A DNA stretch of 64,000 bases. Source: CAVVIH01 sp963748295 (GTDB lineage: Bacteria; Acidobacteriota; Vicinamibacteria; Vicinamibacterales; 2-12-FULL-66-21). The DNA lies in the NCBI GenBank assembly GCA_963748295.1, contig CAVVIH010000003.1, positions 186,001 through 250,000 of the forward strand. Reading direction: 5' to 3'. Below are positions 18,956 through 27,864 of this stretch, piece after piece. Below the pieces are notes generated by a model that was not told the DNA's origin, searched no databases, and saw only the letters and a program-made list of their open reading frames with translations. Each line of letters starts with the position of its first letter. Position 1 is the first letter of the stretch. The position numbers and the translations under genes were made by a program.

Positions 18956-18968
18956 GGGACTTTAGTCC
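18956..18968. promoter_or_regulatory. DosR-box-like palindrome GGGACTTTAGTCC
   Basis: A perfect dyad GGACT-TT-AGTCC (18957-18968) with an extra 5' G lies in the 194-bp divergent region between the two histidine kinase genes. The core equals that of the DosR/DevR box (GGGACTWWAGTCCC), a site bound by a NarL-family regulator in mycobacteria. A weaker GGACCAAAGGGACC sequence sits about 21 bp to the left. Binding by the NarL-type regulator at 15650-16284 is inference. Confidence 0.5.
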
Positions 18969-19064
18969 TAGACCTGACCAGGCCGAACGGATTCATAATG
19001 GGCAACCAGTGCCCGTGGCGCTCTTAAAAGAGATCCCGAAGCGCTCGTCCCGTGGGGTGAGGCG

Positions 19065-21150
19065 TTGAGCCGCGACAGCGGCCGACCCGCGTCTGCGCCT
19101 CTCTTCAAGTCGACCGTCGGGGCGGCGCTCGTCGTCGCCCTCGGCTATTACCTTGGCGCCAGGCTCGGTTTTTCGCTGACGCTTTCGCCTGTCCCCGTCT
19201 CCACGCTCTGGCCACCCAATTCGATCCTGATGGCGGGGCTCCTGCTCACGCCGCGGCGGTCGTGGCCGGCGATATTGGCGGCGGTCCTTGGCGCCCACCT
19301 CGCCGTCCAATTCCAGAGCGGCGTTCCAACCGGCATGGTGCTCTGCTGGTACGTCAGCAACTGCACCGAAGCGCTGCTGGGCGCGAGCCTCGTGCGCAAG
19401 TACCGTGGATCGACATCGGTCTTCGACACCGTCCGCGGCACGGCGCTGTTCCTCGTGTGCGCCGGGATCGCGGCCCCGTTCTTCTCGTCGTTCCTCGACG
19501 CCGCGTTCGTGGCGATCAACCAATGGGGGGACTCGGGGTACTGGACGGTCTGGCGCACGCGGTTCTTCTCGAACGTGCTGGCGGCGCTCACGCTCGTTCC
19601 CGCGATCATGACCAGCGCCGAGCACCTGCTGCGATTTCAGAAGCCGTCCGGCCGCCGGATCGCGGAAGCGCTGGGCGGTCTGGGTGCGCTCGTCGCGATT
19701 TGCTGGGTCGTCTTCGTTGCCCGCGAGCCGGGCCCGGGAACGTCCCCCGCTCTGCTGTACGCGCCGGTTCCGCTGCTGGTCGCTGCCGCGGTCCGGTTCG
19801 GCGCGTTCGGCGCGAGCGCGGCAATCCTCTCCTGCGCGCTGGTGGCGATCTGGGGCGCCGTCCTCGGACAGGGCCCCTTCGTGACCAGCTCACCGCAGGA
19901 GAACGCGCTGGCGATCCAGTCGTTCCTGATCGTCGCCTGGATTCCGGTGATGCTGCTGGCGGCGGTCATTCGCGAGCGAGCGGTGGCCGACGGCAAGGCG
20001 CGCAGCAGCGAGGAACAACTCGCGATCGCGATCGATGCCGCGCAGCTTGGCCGGTGGGAGTGGGACGTCGACGCCGGCCGCCTGATGTGGTCCGACATCA
20101 CCCGCCAGATATACGAGGTGCCGCCTGACGTGCCGGTGACGCCGGCGACGTTCGAGGCGCTCGTGCATCCCGACGATCGCCCGCTCCTCGCCGCGGCGAC
20201 CGTGAGCGCGATGGCGGGCGGCGAGATCGACGTCGAGTTCCGCATCGTCTTCCCCGACGGCCGCATCAAGTGGATCCTGTCGAAGGGCCGGACGATTTGC
20301 GATGACCAGGGGCGTCCGACGCGGATGATCGGCGTGAAGGTGGACGTCACCCAGCGGAAGTCCGCCGAGCTGCTGATGCATCAGCAGCAGCGGGAACTGG
20401 CGCACCTGTCGCGCGTCGCGGTCGCCGGGGAGCTGTCGATCGCGCTGGCACACGAGGTCAATCAGCCGCTGGCGGCGATCCTGGCGAACGCCAGCGCGGC
20501 GCGGCGCTTCCTGCTGCACGATCCGCCGGACCTCCGCGAGCTCGGCGAGATCGTGGAGGCGATCGCGCACGACAACCGGCGCGCCGCGGCGGTCATCACC
20601 CGTTTCGGAACGCTTCTCAGGAAAGGCGATCGCCGCTGGACGCTGCTGGCCATCAACGACGTGGTCGCCAGCGTCGTCGACGTCGCCCGGACCGACATCA
20701 TCTCGCGCGGCGTTTCTCTGACGAAGGAGCTCGGCGAGGGGCTGCCGCTCGTCGACGGCGATGCCGTGCAGCTCCAGCAGGTCCTGCTCAACCTGATCAT
20801 CAACGCATGCGACGCGATGGAGTCGATGCCGTTGTCATCGCGGCGCCTGCTCGTGAGCACGTCGACGGACGGACGGCGGCGTGCGCGTCACGGTCACCGA
20901 CAACGGCGCCGGCATCCCTGCCGATCGCGTCGACGAGATCTTCGAGCCGTTCATCACGTCGAAGACACAGCGGCTCGGCCTGGGGCTGGCGATCTGCCGA
21001 TCGATCGTGGCCGACCACGACGGCCGTCTGTCGGTCGAGAGCCGGCCGGGCTCCGGCGCGGAGTTCTCGTTCACGCTGCCCGCTGCGTCTGCCGCGGCCG
21101 GAGAAATCGACGAGGGGGCGTTGCTGCTAGTGAACAGGAAGAATCACTGA
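19065..21150 (+). CDS. MASE1-domain PAS sensor histidine kinase (one frameshift)
   Basis: Starts with TTG at 19065 behind GGGGTGAGG. Residues 1-300 form a MASE1 integral membrane sensor of about eight helices (GYYLGARLGFSLTLSPVPVS, TLWPPNSILMAGLLL are hallmarks). A PAS fold with PAC follows (GRWEWDVDAGRLMWSD, GVKVDVTQRKSAE), then a HisKA helix with the phospho-His in ALAHEVNQPLAAILANA and a HATPase domain (NLIINACDAMESM, DNGAGIP, GLGLAICRSIVADHDG). Near 20880 one base is missing inside a CGGCGG run and the protein continues as VRVTVTDNGAGIP. There is no adjacent regulator on its strand; its 3' end overlaps the convergent kinase by 24 bp. Confidence 0.87.
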
Positions 21151-22341
21151 AAAGCGCGCGCCGCCTTCGGGGAGATTGGCGACCTCGATGGTGCCGCCGT
21201 GCGATTCCACGATCGAGCGCGTAATCGACAGACCGACGCCCAGCCCTTCCTGTTTCGTCGTGAAGTAGGGTTCGAACAGACGTGAGGCGTCTTCCGGAAC
21301 CCCGTCCCCCCGTCCTCCACCATCAGCGCCACGTCGCTGTTGCGGACCGACGTCTTCACCCGGACGATTGGCGGCTCGCCTCCCTTGGAACGCGTCGCCT
21401 GCACCGCGTTGACGATCAGGTTCATCGCCACCTGGCGCAGCTGCACGCGGTCGCCCGGGATGGCGGGCAGGTCCGGATCGAGATCCGCCGTCATCACGAT
21501 CCCTTCGTTGGCCGCCGAAGGGTTCAGCATCCGGATGATGTCGGCGACGATGGCGTTGAAGTCGAGCGGCTGCATCTCGAATTCTTCCTTCCGCATCACC
21601 GTCCGGATCCGGTTGATCACGTCCGCCGCGCGCCGGTTCGCGTCGATGATGTCCTCGACGATCGGCAGGAACTCCGAGCCCTCCGGCAGCTGCTTCGAGG
21701 CGAGCATCCGCCGGAGCGCCTGCGCGTTGCCGAGCGAGGCGGTCAGCGGCTGGTTGATCTCGTGGGTGACGACCGACACCAGCTCGCCCATCCCGGCCCG
21801 CATGTTCATGTGCGCCAGCTCGTGCAGGGTCTTCTGGTTCTCCGCCTCCATGCGCTTGCGCGGCGTAATGTCGACGTGCGCGATCACCGCGCCGCCATCG
21901 CCGCGGTCGAGCCGCCGAAGGCGCAGGTGCGACCATCTCCGATCGTTCCCCGACTGCCACGCGGTACTCGATGATCTGCTCGCGCTCGCGTCCGGCCATC
22001 ACATCGTCGAGCGCCTGGCGGAGGCGCATCAGGTCTCCCTGATTCTCGGCGGGCACCTGTTTGGATGCGGGGATCCAGGCATCGCCGACGTGCGCCGGCA
22101 TGAACGGGTTTTCCGTGCCGATCGATCGCGCCCAGTTGTCGTTGCAGGTTTCGATGATGCCCCGGCGCGTGAGCAGCGCGACGTCGGCGGCCATCGAGGA
22201 GAGAATCGCGCGGTTCTGCGACTCGGCCCGCCGGCGCAGGCGGCGTTCGAGCAGCAGCGCGGCGATGATCCCCGCTTGCAGCGCGAAGACGATCACTCCT
22301 GTCAGCAGGAGCGGGTCGAGCGTGGCGGGTATCGATCGCAA
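21127..22341 (-). CDS. PAS sensor histidine kinase paired with FixJ-type regulator (two frameshifts)
   Basis: TTG start at 22341 with AGG upstream, one N-terminal TM helix (LLLTGVIVFALQAGIIAALLL), a PAS domain (AILSSMAADVALLTRRGII), a HisKA helix with phospho-His in VVTHEINQPLTASLGNA and a HATPase domain (NLIVNAVQATRSK, VEDGG, GLGVGLSITRSIVESHGG). The frame shifts near 21910 and again near 21318, where a run of six G would become seven to restore DGGDGVPED. The FixJ-type regulator lies 22 bp upstream in the same direction, so the two form one operon. Confidence 0.87.
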   Translation of the reverse strand: MRSIPATLDPLLLTGVIVFALQAGIIAALLLERRLRRRAESQNRAILSSMAADVALLTRRGIIETCNDNWARSIGTENPFMPAHVGDAWIPASKQVPAENQGDLMRLRQALDDVMAGREREQIIEYRVAVGERSEMVAPAPSAARPRRWRRGDRARRHYAAQAHGGGEPEDPARAGAHEHAGRDGRAGVGRHPRDQPAADRLARQRAGAPADARLEAAAGGLGVPADRRGHHRREPARGGRDQPDPDGDAEGRIRDAAARLQRHRRRHHPDAEPFGGQRRDRDDGGSRSGPARHPGRPRAAAPGGDEPDRQRGAGDAFQGRRAANRPGEDVGPQQRRGADGGGRGDGVPEDASRLFEPYFTTKQEGLGVGLSITRSIVESHGGTIEVANLPEGGARFSVILPVH

Positions 22342-22363
22342 GATGGCCTCGACGTGCGGCCCG

Positions 22364-22993
22364 TCAGTCCTTCATGGAGAGTCCGAGACGGTCGGCCATG
22401 CGAACGAGCTCGGCAAAGGATCCGGCCTGCATCTTGTCCATCACGTGCCCGCGGTGGACCTTGACCGTCTTCTCCGCGGTGCCCAGCGCATCCGCCACCT
22501 GCTTGTTCAGCATGCCGGTGACGACCAGGCCCATGACTTCGCGTTCGCGGGAGGTCAGCGATTCGAATCGCTCGCGATACCGCCGCAGCTCCTCGCGCTC
22601 GGCGCGGCGCACGCGCTCGCGCTCGAGCGCCTGGTACACCGCATCGAGCAGCACTTGATCGTCGAAGGGCTTGGTCAGCACTTCCATGGCGCCCGCCTTC
22701 ATCGCCCGAACGGTGAGCGGAACGTCAGCATGCGCCGTGACGAAGATGATGGGAAGATCGTTCCCGTCAGCGTTCAGGATCCGCTGCAGGTCCATTCCGC
22801 TGAGCCCGGGCATGCGCACGTCGAGCAAAACGCAGCCGCTGACGCCCTGCTCGACGCGCTTCAGGAATTCAACCGCGGTTCCAAAGGTCTCGCAGGCGAG
22901 GCCTACCGAGGCCAGCAGCCGCTTGATCGCGGTTCTGACTGAGGGGTCATCGTCGACGACGAATACGGCGGGCGCGCGTTCGTCGGCTGGCAT
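22364..22993 (-). CDS. FixJ/NodW-family response regulator
   Basis: Two-domain transcription factor of about 209 residues. The receiver has VDDDPSVRTA, the phospho-Asp in VLLDVRMPG, Thr in IIFVTAHAD and Lys in LTKPFDDQ; the C-terminal LuxR HTH is SLTSREREVMGLVVTGMLNKQVA then GTAEKTVKVHRGHVM. ATG at 22993 is preferred over an in-frame GTG two codons earlier because AGG lies 5 nt before it. It is the first gene of a two-gene operon with the kinase that follows. Confidence 0.9.
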   Translation of the reverse strand: MPADERAPAVFVVDDDPSVRTAIKRLLASVGLACETFGTAVEFLKRVEQGVSGCVLLDVRMPGLSGMDLQRILNADGNDLPIIFVTAHADVPLTVRAMKAGAMEVLTKPFDDQVLLDAVYQALERERVRRAEREELRRYRERFESLTSREREVMGLVVTGMLNKQVADALGTAEKTVKVHRGHVMDKMQAGSFAELVRMADRLGLSMKD

Positions 22994-23065
22994 GCTCACC
23001 TATATATACGCCGGATCGTGTCTCCTTATTGCAGGGTTTTCGCCATCCGGAATTTCCATGGCTGA

Positions 23066-23091
23066 GGCAACTATCGTCGATAGTAGTTGCC
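23066..23091. terminator. Hairpin between chalcone-isomerase-like gene and FixJ-type operon
   Basis: Arms GGCAACTA and TAGTTGCC are perfectly complementary with a 10-nt loop that contains a nested CTATCG-T-CGATAG dyad. On the minus strand it lies 32 bp after one stop and about 75 bp before the next start, so it could end the first transcript or be an operator for the FixJ-type regulator. No T-run is visible. Confidence 0.35.
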
Positions 23092-23122
23092 GATCGTGAA
23101 CAGATGGATTCGTTCTACCGCA

Positions 23123-23689
23123 TCAGCCTAGGCGGTACGAACTTCGATTCGTCAACGCCCGCTTCAGCTCCTCCGACACCGGGCGTTGTCCCAGCCAGTG
23201 ATCCAGAAACGCCAGCATCAGATCGTGATTCACTCCTGACGCGACGACCGCCCTGTTGACGCGGAGCGTCGTGCCTTTCGACGGCGTGTATTCAATCTGC
23301 ACCACGTCACCCTTTTTCAGCGGCGCGAACGTCTGACGCAGGTGCTCGATCGCGGCGAGATTGAGCGGCGGAACCAGCTCACGCTGCCAGTCGATCGTCA
23401 GTTGCCGGCGAAAGTCTTCCTCATACGTGATCTCGATGCGAAGCGCTTTGGCGACATCCGGCGAGGCGAGGCGCTGGAGGTCTCCGGCCGGACCCGCGGT
23501 GTACAGCGCAATGTTGTACAGGTCGAGAAGACCGAGGAGATGCACGCGCGCGGCCTGGGCCGCTCGCGGCAGCGTCGCACCAACGTCCACGCTGATGGAT
23601 GCGGGATTCTGAGCCGTTTGGGCAGACGCCGGAGATGTCATGGCCGCGAAAACGGCCGCCATCAGAGCAGTTTGCAAGGGTTTGTGCAT
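23123..23689 (-). CDS. Chalcone-isomerase-like secreted protein
   Basis: The 188-residue protein has a signal peptide (ALMAAVFAAMTSPASAQ) and a bacterial chalcone-isomerase-like domain: VHLLGLLDLYNIALYTAG, ALRIEITYEEDFRRQL, PLKKGDVVQIEYTPSKGT and LDHWLGQRPVSEELKRALT match the usual order. Members in bacteria are periplasmic and mostly of unknown role; plant-type isomerase activity should not be assumed. ATG at 23689 is chosen because AAAGGTG lies 6 nt upstream; an in-frame GTG three codons earlier lacks this. It is divergent from the pyrophosphatase gene. Confidence 0.82.
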   Translation of the reverse strand: MHKPLQTALMAAVFAAMTSPASAQTAQNPASISVDVGATLPRAAQAARVHLLGLLDLYNIALYTAGPAGDLQRLASPDVAKALRIEITYEEDFRRQLTIDWQRELVPPLNLAAIEHLRQTFAPLKKGDVVQIEYTPSKGTTLRVNRAVVASGVNHDLMLAFLDHWLGQRPVSEELKRALTNRSSYRLG

Positions 23690-23789
23690 CGGTATCACCT
23701 TTGGGATCGTGCCTCCTCCCTCTTATGAGGACGTTCCCTGCCGCAATCCGGTTTCACCCCCGACCTGAGGTATTAAGATTGGAGACCGA

Positions 23790-24482
23790 ATGACTCGCTG
23801 GATTTGGCGGGCGCTGCCGATCGCGTGCGTGCCGCTCGCGCTCGCGGCGCAGACCGCGCAGCGCGTTCCGAACGTCCTCCCCGAAAAGGCGACGACGGCA
23901 CTTGCGGCCAGCCTGACCGCGGCGAAACCGCACGCCCGTCACCTCTGGCGCGACACGCCGCCCTTCGACGAGAAGGGGAACGTCAACGCCTACATCGAGA
24001 TTGCGCGCGGCGACCGCCGGAAATGGGAGTTCGACATGCGGGCGAATGCGCGGGCGATCGATCGCGTCATGCCGCCGGAGGTCGGCGGCTATCCGGTCAA
24101 CTACGGATTCGTTCCGCAGACGATTTCTTACGACGGCGATCCCTTCGACGTTCTGGTCTTGGGACCTGCGATCGAGGGCGGTCGCATGGTGCGCGGCTCG
24201 ATCGTCGGGCTGATGCTGATGGAGGACGAGAAGGGGCTCGATTCGAAAGTCGTGCTGTCGCCACTGGGAGCGGACGGCCGGCCGACGCAGAAGCTGACCG
24301 ACGCGGAACAGGAACGGATCGCCGACTACTTCCGGCGCTACAAGCTCCACGAGCCGGGGAAGTTCTCCAAAGTGCCGGGTTGGGGATCGGCTGCAGACGG
24401 CCGGGCCTACGTCGACATGACGCACGCCTTCTTCAACAAGTGCCGGACGGTGAGTCGCGGCGATCCATGCCGCCTTGATTGA
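23790..24482 (+). CDS. ppa: Exported family I inorganic pyrophosphatase
   Basis: Hydrolyses pyrophosphate to phosphate with Mg2+. The active-site strand DGDPFDVLVL (residues 115-124) carries the three Asp that bind metal; RRKWEFDM and GGYPVNYGFVP are the usual flanking motifs, and EDEKGLDSKVV supplies further acidic ligands. Unlike cytosolic enzymes it begins with an arginine-containing hydrophobic signal (IWRALPIACVPLALAAQTAQ) and a roughly 30-residue linker, so it is probably periplasmic. At 230 residues it is longer than the usual 170-180. A TATTAAGAT -10-like element and GGAG precede the ATG. Confidence 0.9.
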   Translation: MTRWIWRALPIACVPLALAAQTAQRVPNVLPEKATTALAASLTAAKPHARHLWRDTPPFDEKGNVNAYIEIARGDRRKWEFDMRANARAIDRVMPPEVGGYPVNYGFVPQTISYDGDPFDVLVLGPAIEGGRMVRGSIVGLMLMEDEKGLDSKVVLSPLGADGRPTQKLTDAEQERIADYFRRYKLHEPGKFSKVPGWGSAADGRAYVDMTHAFFNKCRTVSRGDPCRLD

Positions 24483-24783
24483 GGGAAGGAAACGTTGGGG
24501 GAGTCAGCGCCCAACGCCGAGCGCCCCACCTTCGCGCTGTGCGCTCCGGCGGGCAAGCGAGCGCCCAGCGCCGAACGCCGAGCGCCCAGCGCCACTCAGT
24601 ACTTCAGGACCATACCCACTTCTGACCAGCATCCATCGGCTCCAATCCTCCTGCACAGGTGTCGGATCTTCCCGGTCCGTTCAACAGTCCTGCTCGATCG
24701 CTAACGCATTCGTGACCGTTCCCTTATGACCGGGTTCCGACGGAGCGCCTATTCTGAGCCCTCACATCCAGGGGGTTCTTGCA
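24483..24783. other. Intergenic region upstream of the multicopper oxidase
   Basis: 301 bp without a credible gene. The first part holds the GCGCCCAACGCC-type repeat described separately (24507-24593). The remainder is less repetitive and presumably contains the multicopper oxidase promoter; GGGGG lies 8-12 nt before that gene's ATG, but I found no convincing -35/-10 pair. Confidence 0.6.
24507..24593. repeat. Dispersed GCGCCCAACGCCGAGCGCC-type repeat, copy 1
   Basis: Three to four degenerate copies of GCGCCCA(A/G)CGCCGA(A/G)CGCC are clustered here behind the pyrophosphatase stop. A further copy occurs at 42151-42178, also directly behind a gene end, so this is a dispersed intergenic repeat and not chance GC-rich sequence. 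Confidence 0.6.
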
Positions 24784-26649
24784 ATGTTCGTCGGATCGCT
24801 GGCGGCCATCATCCTCGCGTCCACGCTTCCCAACGTCACTACCAACGACAACACGAAACCGGCGGGCACGCTCGACGGTGGCGTGCTGACGCTCGAGCTG
24901 CGCGCGGGGGCGGGAGAGTGGCGGCCCAAGGGCGAAGACGGGCCGGCGATCACGATTGAAGCCTTCGGCGAAGGCGTGTCGCCGCTGTCGATTCCGGCTC
25001 CGTTGATCCGCGTGTCCGAAGGGACCGAGGTCGCCGCCAGCGTTCGCAACGACCTCACGACGACGCTGCGCGTGCACGGCCTTTGCGAGCGCGGCCTCCC
25101 GTCATGCACACCTCTCGACGTTCCCGCCGGTGAAACCCGGCAGACGCGATTCAGGTCAGGCCCGGCCGGCACGTACTTCTACTGGGCGACGTCCACGGGG
25201 ATGCCGCTGCAGTTCCGCGGTGCGAGCGACACGCAGCTGTCGGGCGCGTTCATCGTCGATCCGCCAGGCGCAGCGGCGCCGGACCGTGTGTTCGTGATCA
25301 CCGAGTGGACCAGCCTCACGCGGCCCGAGCTCATGGAACTGGCCGCGCAAACCGACCCGGGCGCGGCGTTCCTGAAGCTCAGGCCCGACGTGATGTTCCT
25401 GATCAACGGGCGAGCCTGGCCGCACACCGAACGGCTCCAGTACCGGCTCGCCGAAGCGGTCCGCTGGCGCGTGATCAACCTCAGCACGCAGGTGCACCCG
25501 ATGCACCTGCACGGCTTCTACTTCGACGTCGACAGCCTCGGCGACTTCGCGCGCGACAATCGTTTCGCACCGGAGCAAAAGCCGAGCGTCGTGACGCAGG
25601 TCATGCAGCCGGGCACGACCATGGCGCTGACGTGGAAGCCGGAACGCGAGGGCAACTGGCTGTTCCATTGCCACGTGATGACCCACGTGTCGCCGACGCT
25701 GCACGTGGATGAATCGCGCAAGGCCGCCGGCGCACACGGCGGCGGCCATCATGCGAACTTTGGCATGACGGGCATGGTTCTCGGTATCACCGTAGTCGGT
25801 TCGCCGCGGAAGCGGGAGGCGTCGAGCGGCGATGCGACCTCCGCGCCGCGCAAACTGACGCTGGTCATGCAGACCGAGGAGAAGCGATTTGGCGATGCCC
25901 CTGCATATGGCTTCATCCTGGACGACGCGACCGCGCCATCGCGTCATGTTCAAGTGCCGGGCCCGCGGCTCGTGCTCGCTCGCGGCGAGCCGGTCGAGAT
26001 CACGCTCGTCAATCGCCTGCCGGAGGCGACGGCGATTCACTGGCACGGCATGGAGCTGGAGAGTTACTACGACGGCGTCCACGGCTGGAGTGGCGCAGGC
26101 CTGCGGGTGACGCCGCTCATCGAACCAGGCGATTCGTTCGTCGTGCGGTTCACGCCCCCGCGAACCGGGACGTTCATGTATCACACCCACAACCACGATC
26201 ACACGCAGCTCGCGTCAGGTCTCTACGGCCCGATGCTCGTCGTCGAACCGGGTGAAACGTTCGACGAAGCGACCGATCACGTCATCGTGCTTGGAAGAAA
26301 CGGCCCGGCGCGCGGCGCTTTGACGGTGATCAATAACGAGCAGGCCCCGGATTTCGTGTGGAAGGCGGGCGCGCTCCATCGCATCCGGTTGATCAACATC
26401 ACGCCAGGCGAGATTCTGTCGGTGACGCTGCAGACGGCCGACGGGCCGGTGACCTGGCATCCGCTGACAAAGGACGGCGCGCCGGTTCCGCCCGAGCGCT
26501 GCAAGCCCGGACCGGCGAAGCAGCTGATCGCCGTCGGCGAGACCTACGACTTCGAGTTTCGAGCGCCGCCGGGCCGCCAGACGTTGTGGCTCGAGGTGCG
26601 AACGCCGGCCGGCAAGTGGCACGCGCAAGGGCGTGTGTTCGTCCGTTGA
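24784..26649 (+). CDS. Multicopper oxidase with permuted copper motifs (four cupredoxin domains)
   Basis: Multicopper oxidases couple one-electron substrate oxidation to O2 reduction at a type 1 plus trinuclear copper site. Here the copper motifs appear in the order HPMHLHG (238-244), HCHVMTH (295-301), HWHG (419-422) and HTHNHDH (467-473). Canonical enzymes have HWHG and HTH in the first domain and the other two at the end. The first domain keeps only a degenerate version (RVHG at 96-99, YFYWATS), and the last domain (residues about 500-621) lacks copper ligands. The protein therefore looks like two two-domain units joined head to tail with sites retained in the middle domains. The HCH motif lacks the usual axial Met. 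The N-terminus (GSLAAIILASTLPN) may be a short signal; GGGGG precedes the ATG. Confidence 0.87.
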   Translation: MFVGSLAAIILASTLPNVTTNDNTKPAGTLDGGVLTLELRAGAGEWRPKGEDGPAITIEAFGEGVSPLSIPAPLIRVSEGTEVAASVRNDLTTTLRVHGLCERGLPSCTPLDVPAGETRQTRFRSGPAGTYFYWATSTGMPLQFRGASDTQLSGAFIVDPPGAAAPDRVFVITEWTSLTRPELMELAAQTDPGAAFLKLRPDVMFLINGRAWPHTERLQYRLAEAVRWRVINLSTQVHPMHLHGFYFDVDSLGDFARDNRFAPEQKPSVVTQVMQPGTTMALTWKPEREGNWLFHCHVMTHVSPTLHVDESRKAAGAHGGGHHANFGMTGMVLGITVVGSPRKREASSGDATSAPRKLTLVMQTEEKRFGDAPAYGFILDDATAPSRHVQVPGPRLVLARGEPVEITLVNRLPEATAIHWHGMELESYYDGVHGWSGAGLRVTPLIEPGDSFVVRFTPPRTGTFMYHTHNHDHTQLASGLYGPMLVVEPGETFDEATDHVIVLGRNGPARGALTVINNEQAPDFVWKAGALHRIRLINITPGEILSVTLQTADGPVTWHPLTKDGAPVPPERCKPGPAKQLIAVGETYDFEFRAPPGRQTLWLEVRTPAGKWHAQGRVFVR

Positions 26650-26658
26650 CACCGCAGA

Positions 26659-27864
26659 CTACTTGCGTGCACCGGCTGCCTCAGACGCGATCAGCGCGCT
26701 TACGAATGGATCGAACAGTGGCCGTGCCGGCGCGCCGAACACATTCCAGGCGTGGACGACAGCGACGATGTCACGCTCGGGGATGACGATCAGGAACTGT
26801 CCACCGAACCCGCGTCCGGCCCACACGTCGAGGCCCTCGCGCGACGCGATCCACCACTGATAGCCGTAGCCCCATCCGCCCGGCAGCCCGGAGACATGCC
26901 GCGTCGTCGCCGCCTTGACCCAGTCCGCCGGAAGGATCCGCGCGCCGTTCCACTGGCCGCCGCGCAGATACAGGTAACCAATCCTCGCCAGATCTTCGGC
27001 GGACAGGTACAGGCCGCCTTCGGTGTCCGGCTCGCCGGTGGGTGTCTTCTTCCAGTGAAAGTCGCGGATGCCAAGCGGCCGGAAGAGCGCGGCGTTGGTG
27101 TACTCGTCGATGAATTGCCCGGTGGCTTTGCGGACGATTCCCGAGAGCAGCTGGCTGCCGCCGCTGTTGTAGGTCCACTTCGTGCCGGGGTCGGCATCCA
27201 TCGGCTGGCTGAGCGTGAAGGCGATCCAGTCGGCGCTCTTCTCGAGCTGATACGTCGTGTTCGTCGCGTCGAGCGGCCGATCGCTCTCGTGCCACTCGAT
27301 GCCCGACTGCATCGTCAGGACGTGCTTCAGCGTTGCGCGCTCGAGTCGCTTGTCTATCCGTGACAGATCCCGGTCCCTGAAAAATGACAACGCTGGCGCA
27401 TCGAGCGACGCGATCGCGCCGCGGCCGTGCGCGATGCCGATGACCGTCGCGGCGATCGACTTGGTGACGGACTGCAGCGTGTGAACGTCGCGCCCCTGGT
27501 AGTACGGATGCCAGTTGGGGTGGTAATAGTTGAACTCGTTCATCGCCGCGGCATCCGTGCAGCCCTCGCCGCACCCGAGCGGGCCCGAATGTCCGCGGCT
27601 GATCTCGCGGTAGTTCCGCGCGTACCGGCGATCGAACACAACATGGCCGCGCCTGACTACCAGCAGGCGATCGACGTTGCCGTAGAGGCCCTCGCCGATC
27701 TGGCGATCGAGTTGCGCGAGAGGCGCCTCCGACAGTCCCTGTGATTGCAGCGACGCTGTTGGCCACTTCGCTCCCGGCCAGACTGCCGGCGCCTGGGCGG
27801 CCGGCCGGCCGAGTGCGGTGATTGCAACAAGGAATAGCGGGATCGTCAGTTTTGGGCTGCTCAT
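26659..27864 (-). CDS. Secreted serine hydrolase (class C beta-lactamase/esterase family)
   Basis: Beta-lactamase-fold serine hydrolase with the SxxK motif SVTK (in HTLQSVTKSIAATV), the YxN motif YNS (KWTYNSGGSQLLSG) and the penicillin-binding-protein-like C-terminal segment WAGRGFGGQFLIV in the HxG/KTG position. Members act as esterases, peptidases or beta-lactamases; substrate here is unknown. ATG at 27864 starts a clean signal peptide (LTIPLFLVAITALGRPAAQA). The frame is open about 120 codons further upstream, but only because the adjacent repeat array lacks stops in that frame. Convergent with the multicopper oxidase, 9 bp away. Confidence 0.87.
   Translation of the reverse strand: MSSPKLTIPLFLVAITALGRPAAQAPAVWPGAKWPTASLQSQGLSEAPLAQLDRQIGEGLYGNVDRLLVVRRGHVVFDRRYARNYREISRGHSGPLGCGEGCTDAAAMNEFNYYHPNWHPYYQGRDVHTLQSVTKSIAATVIGIAHGRGAIASLDAPALSFFRDRDLSRIDKRLERATLKHVLTMQSGIEWHESDRPLDATNTTYQLEKSADWIAFTLSQPMDADPGTKWTYNSGGSQLLSGIVRKATGQFIDEYTNAALFRPLGIRDFHWKKTPTGEPDTEGGLYLSAEDLARIGYLYLRGGQWNGARILPADWVKAATTRHVSGLPGGWGYGYQWWIASREGLDVWAGRGFGGQFLIVIPERDIVAVVHAWNVFGAPARPLFDPFVSALIASEAAGARK

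Noticed and set aside
17143..19068. 641-residue plus-strand frame opposite the NarX-type kinase
   Set aside because: Antisense shadow; the minus strand has sensor, PAS, HisKA_3 and HATPase motifs in order.
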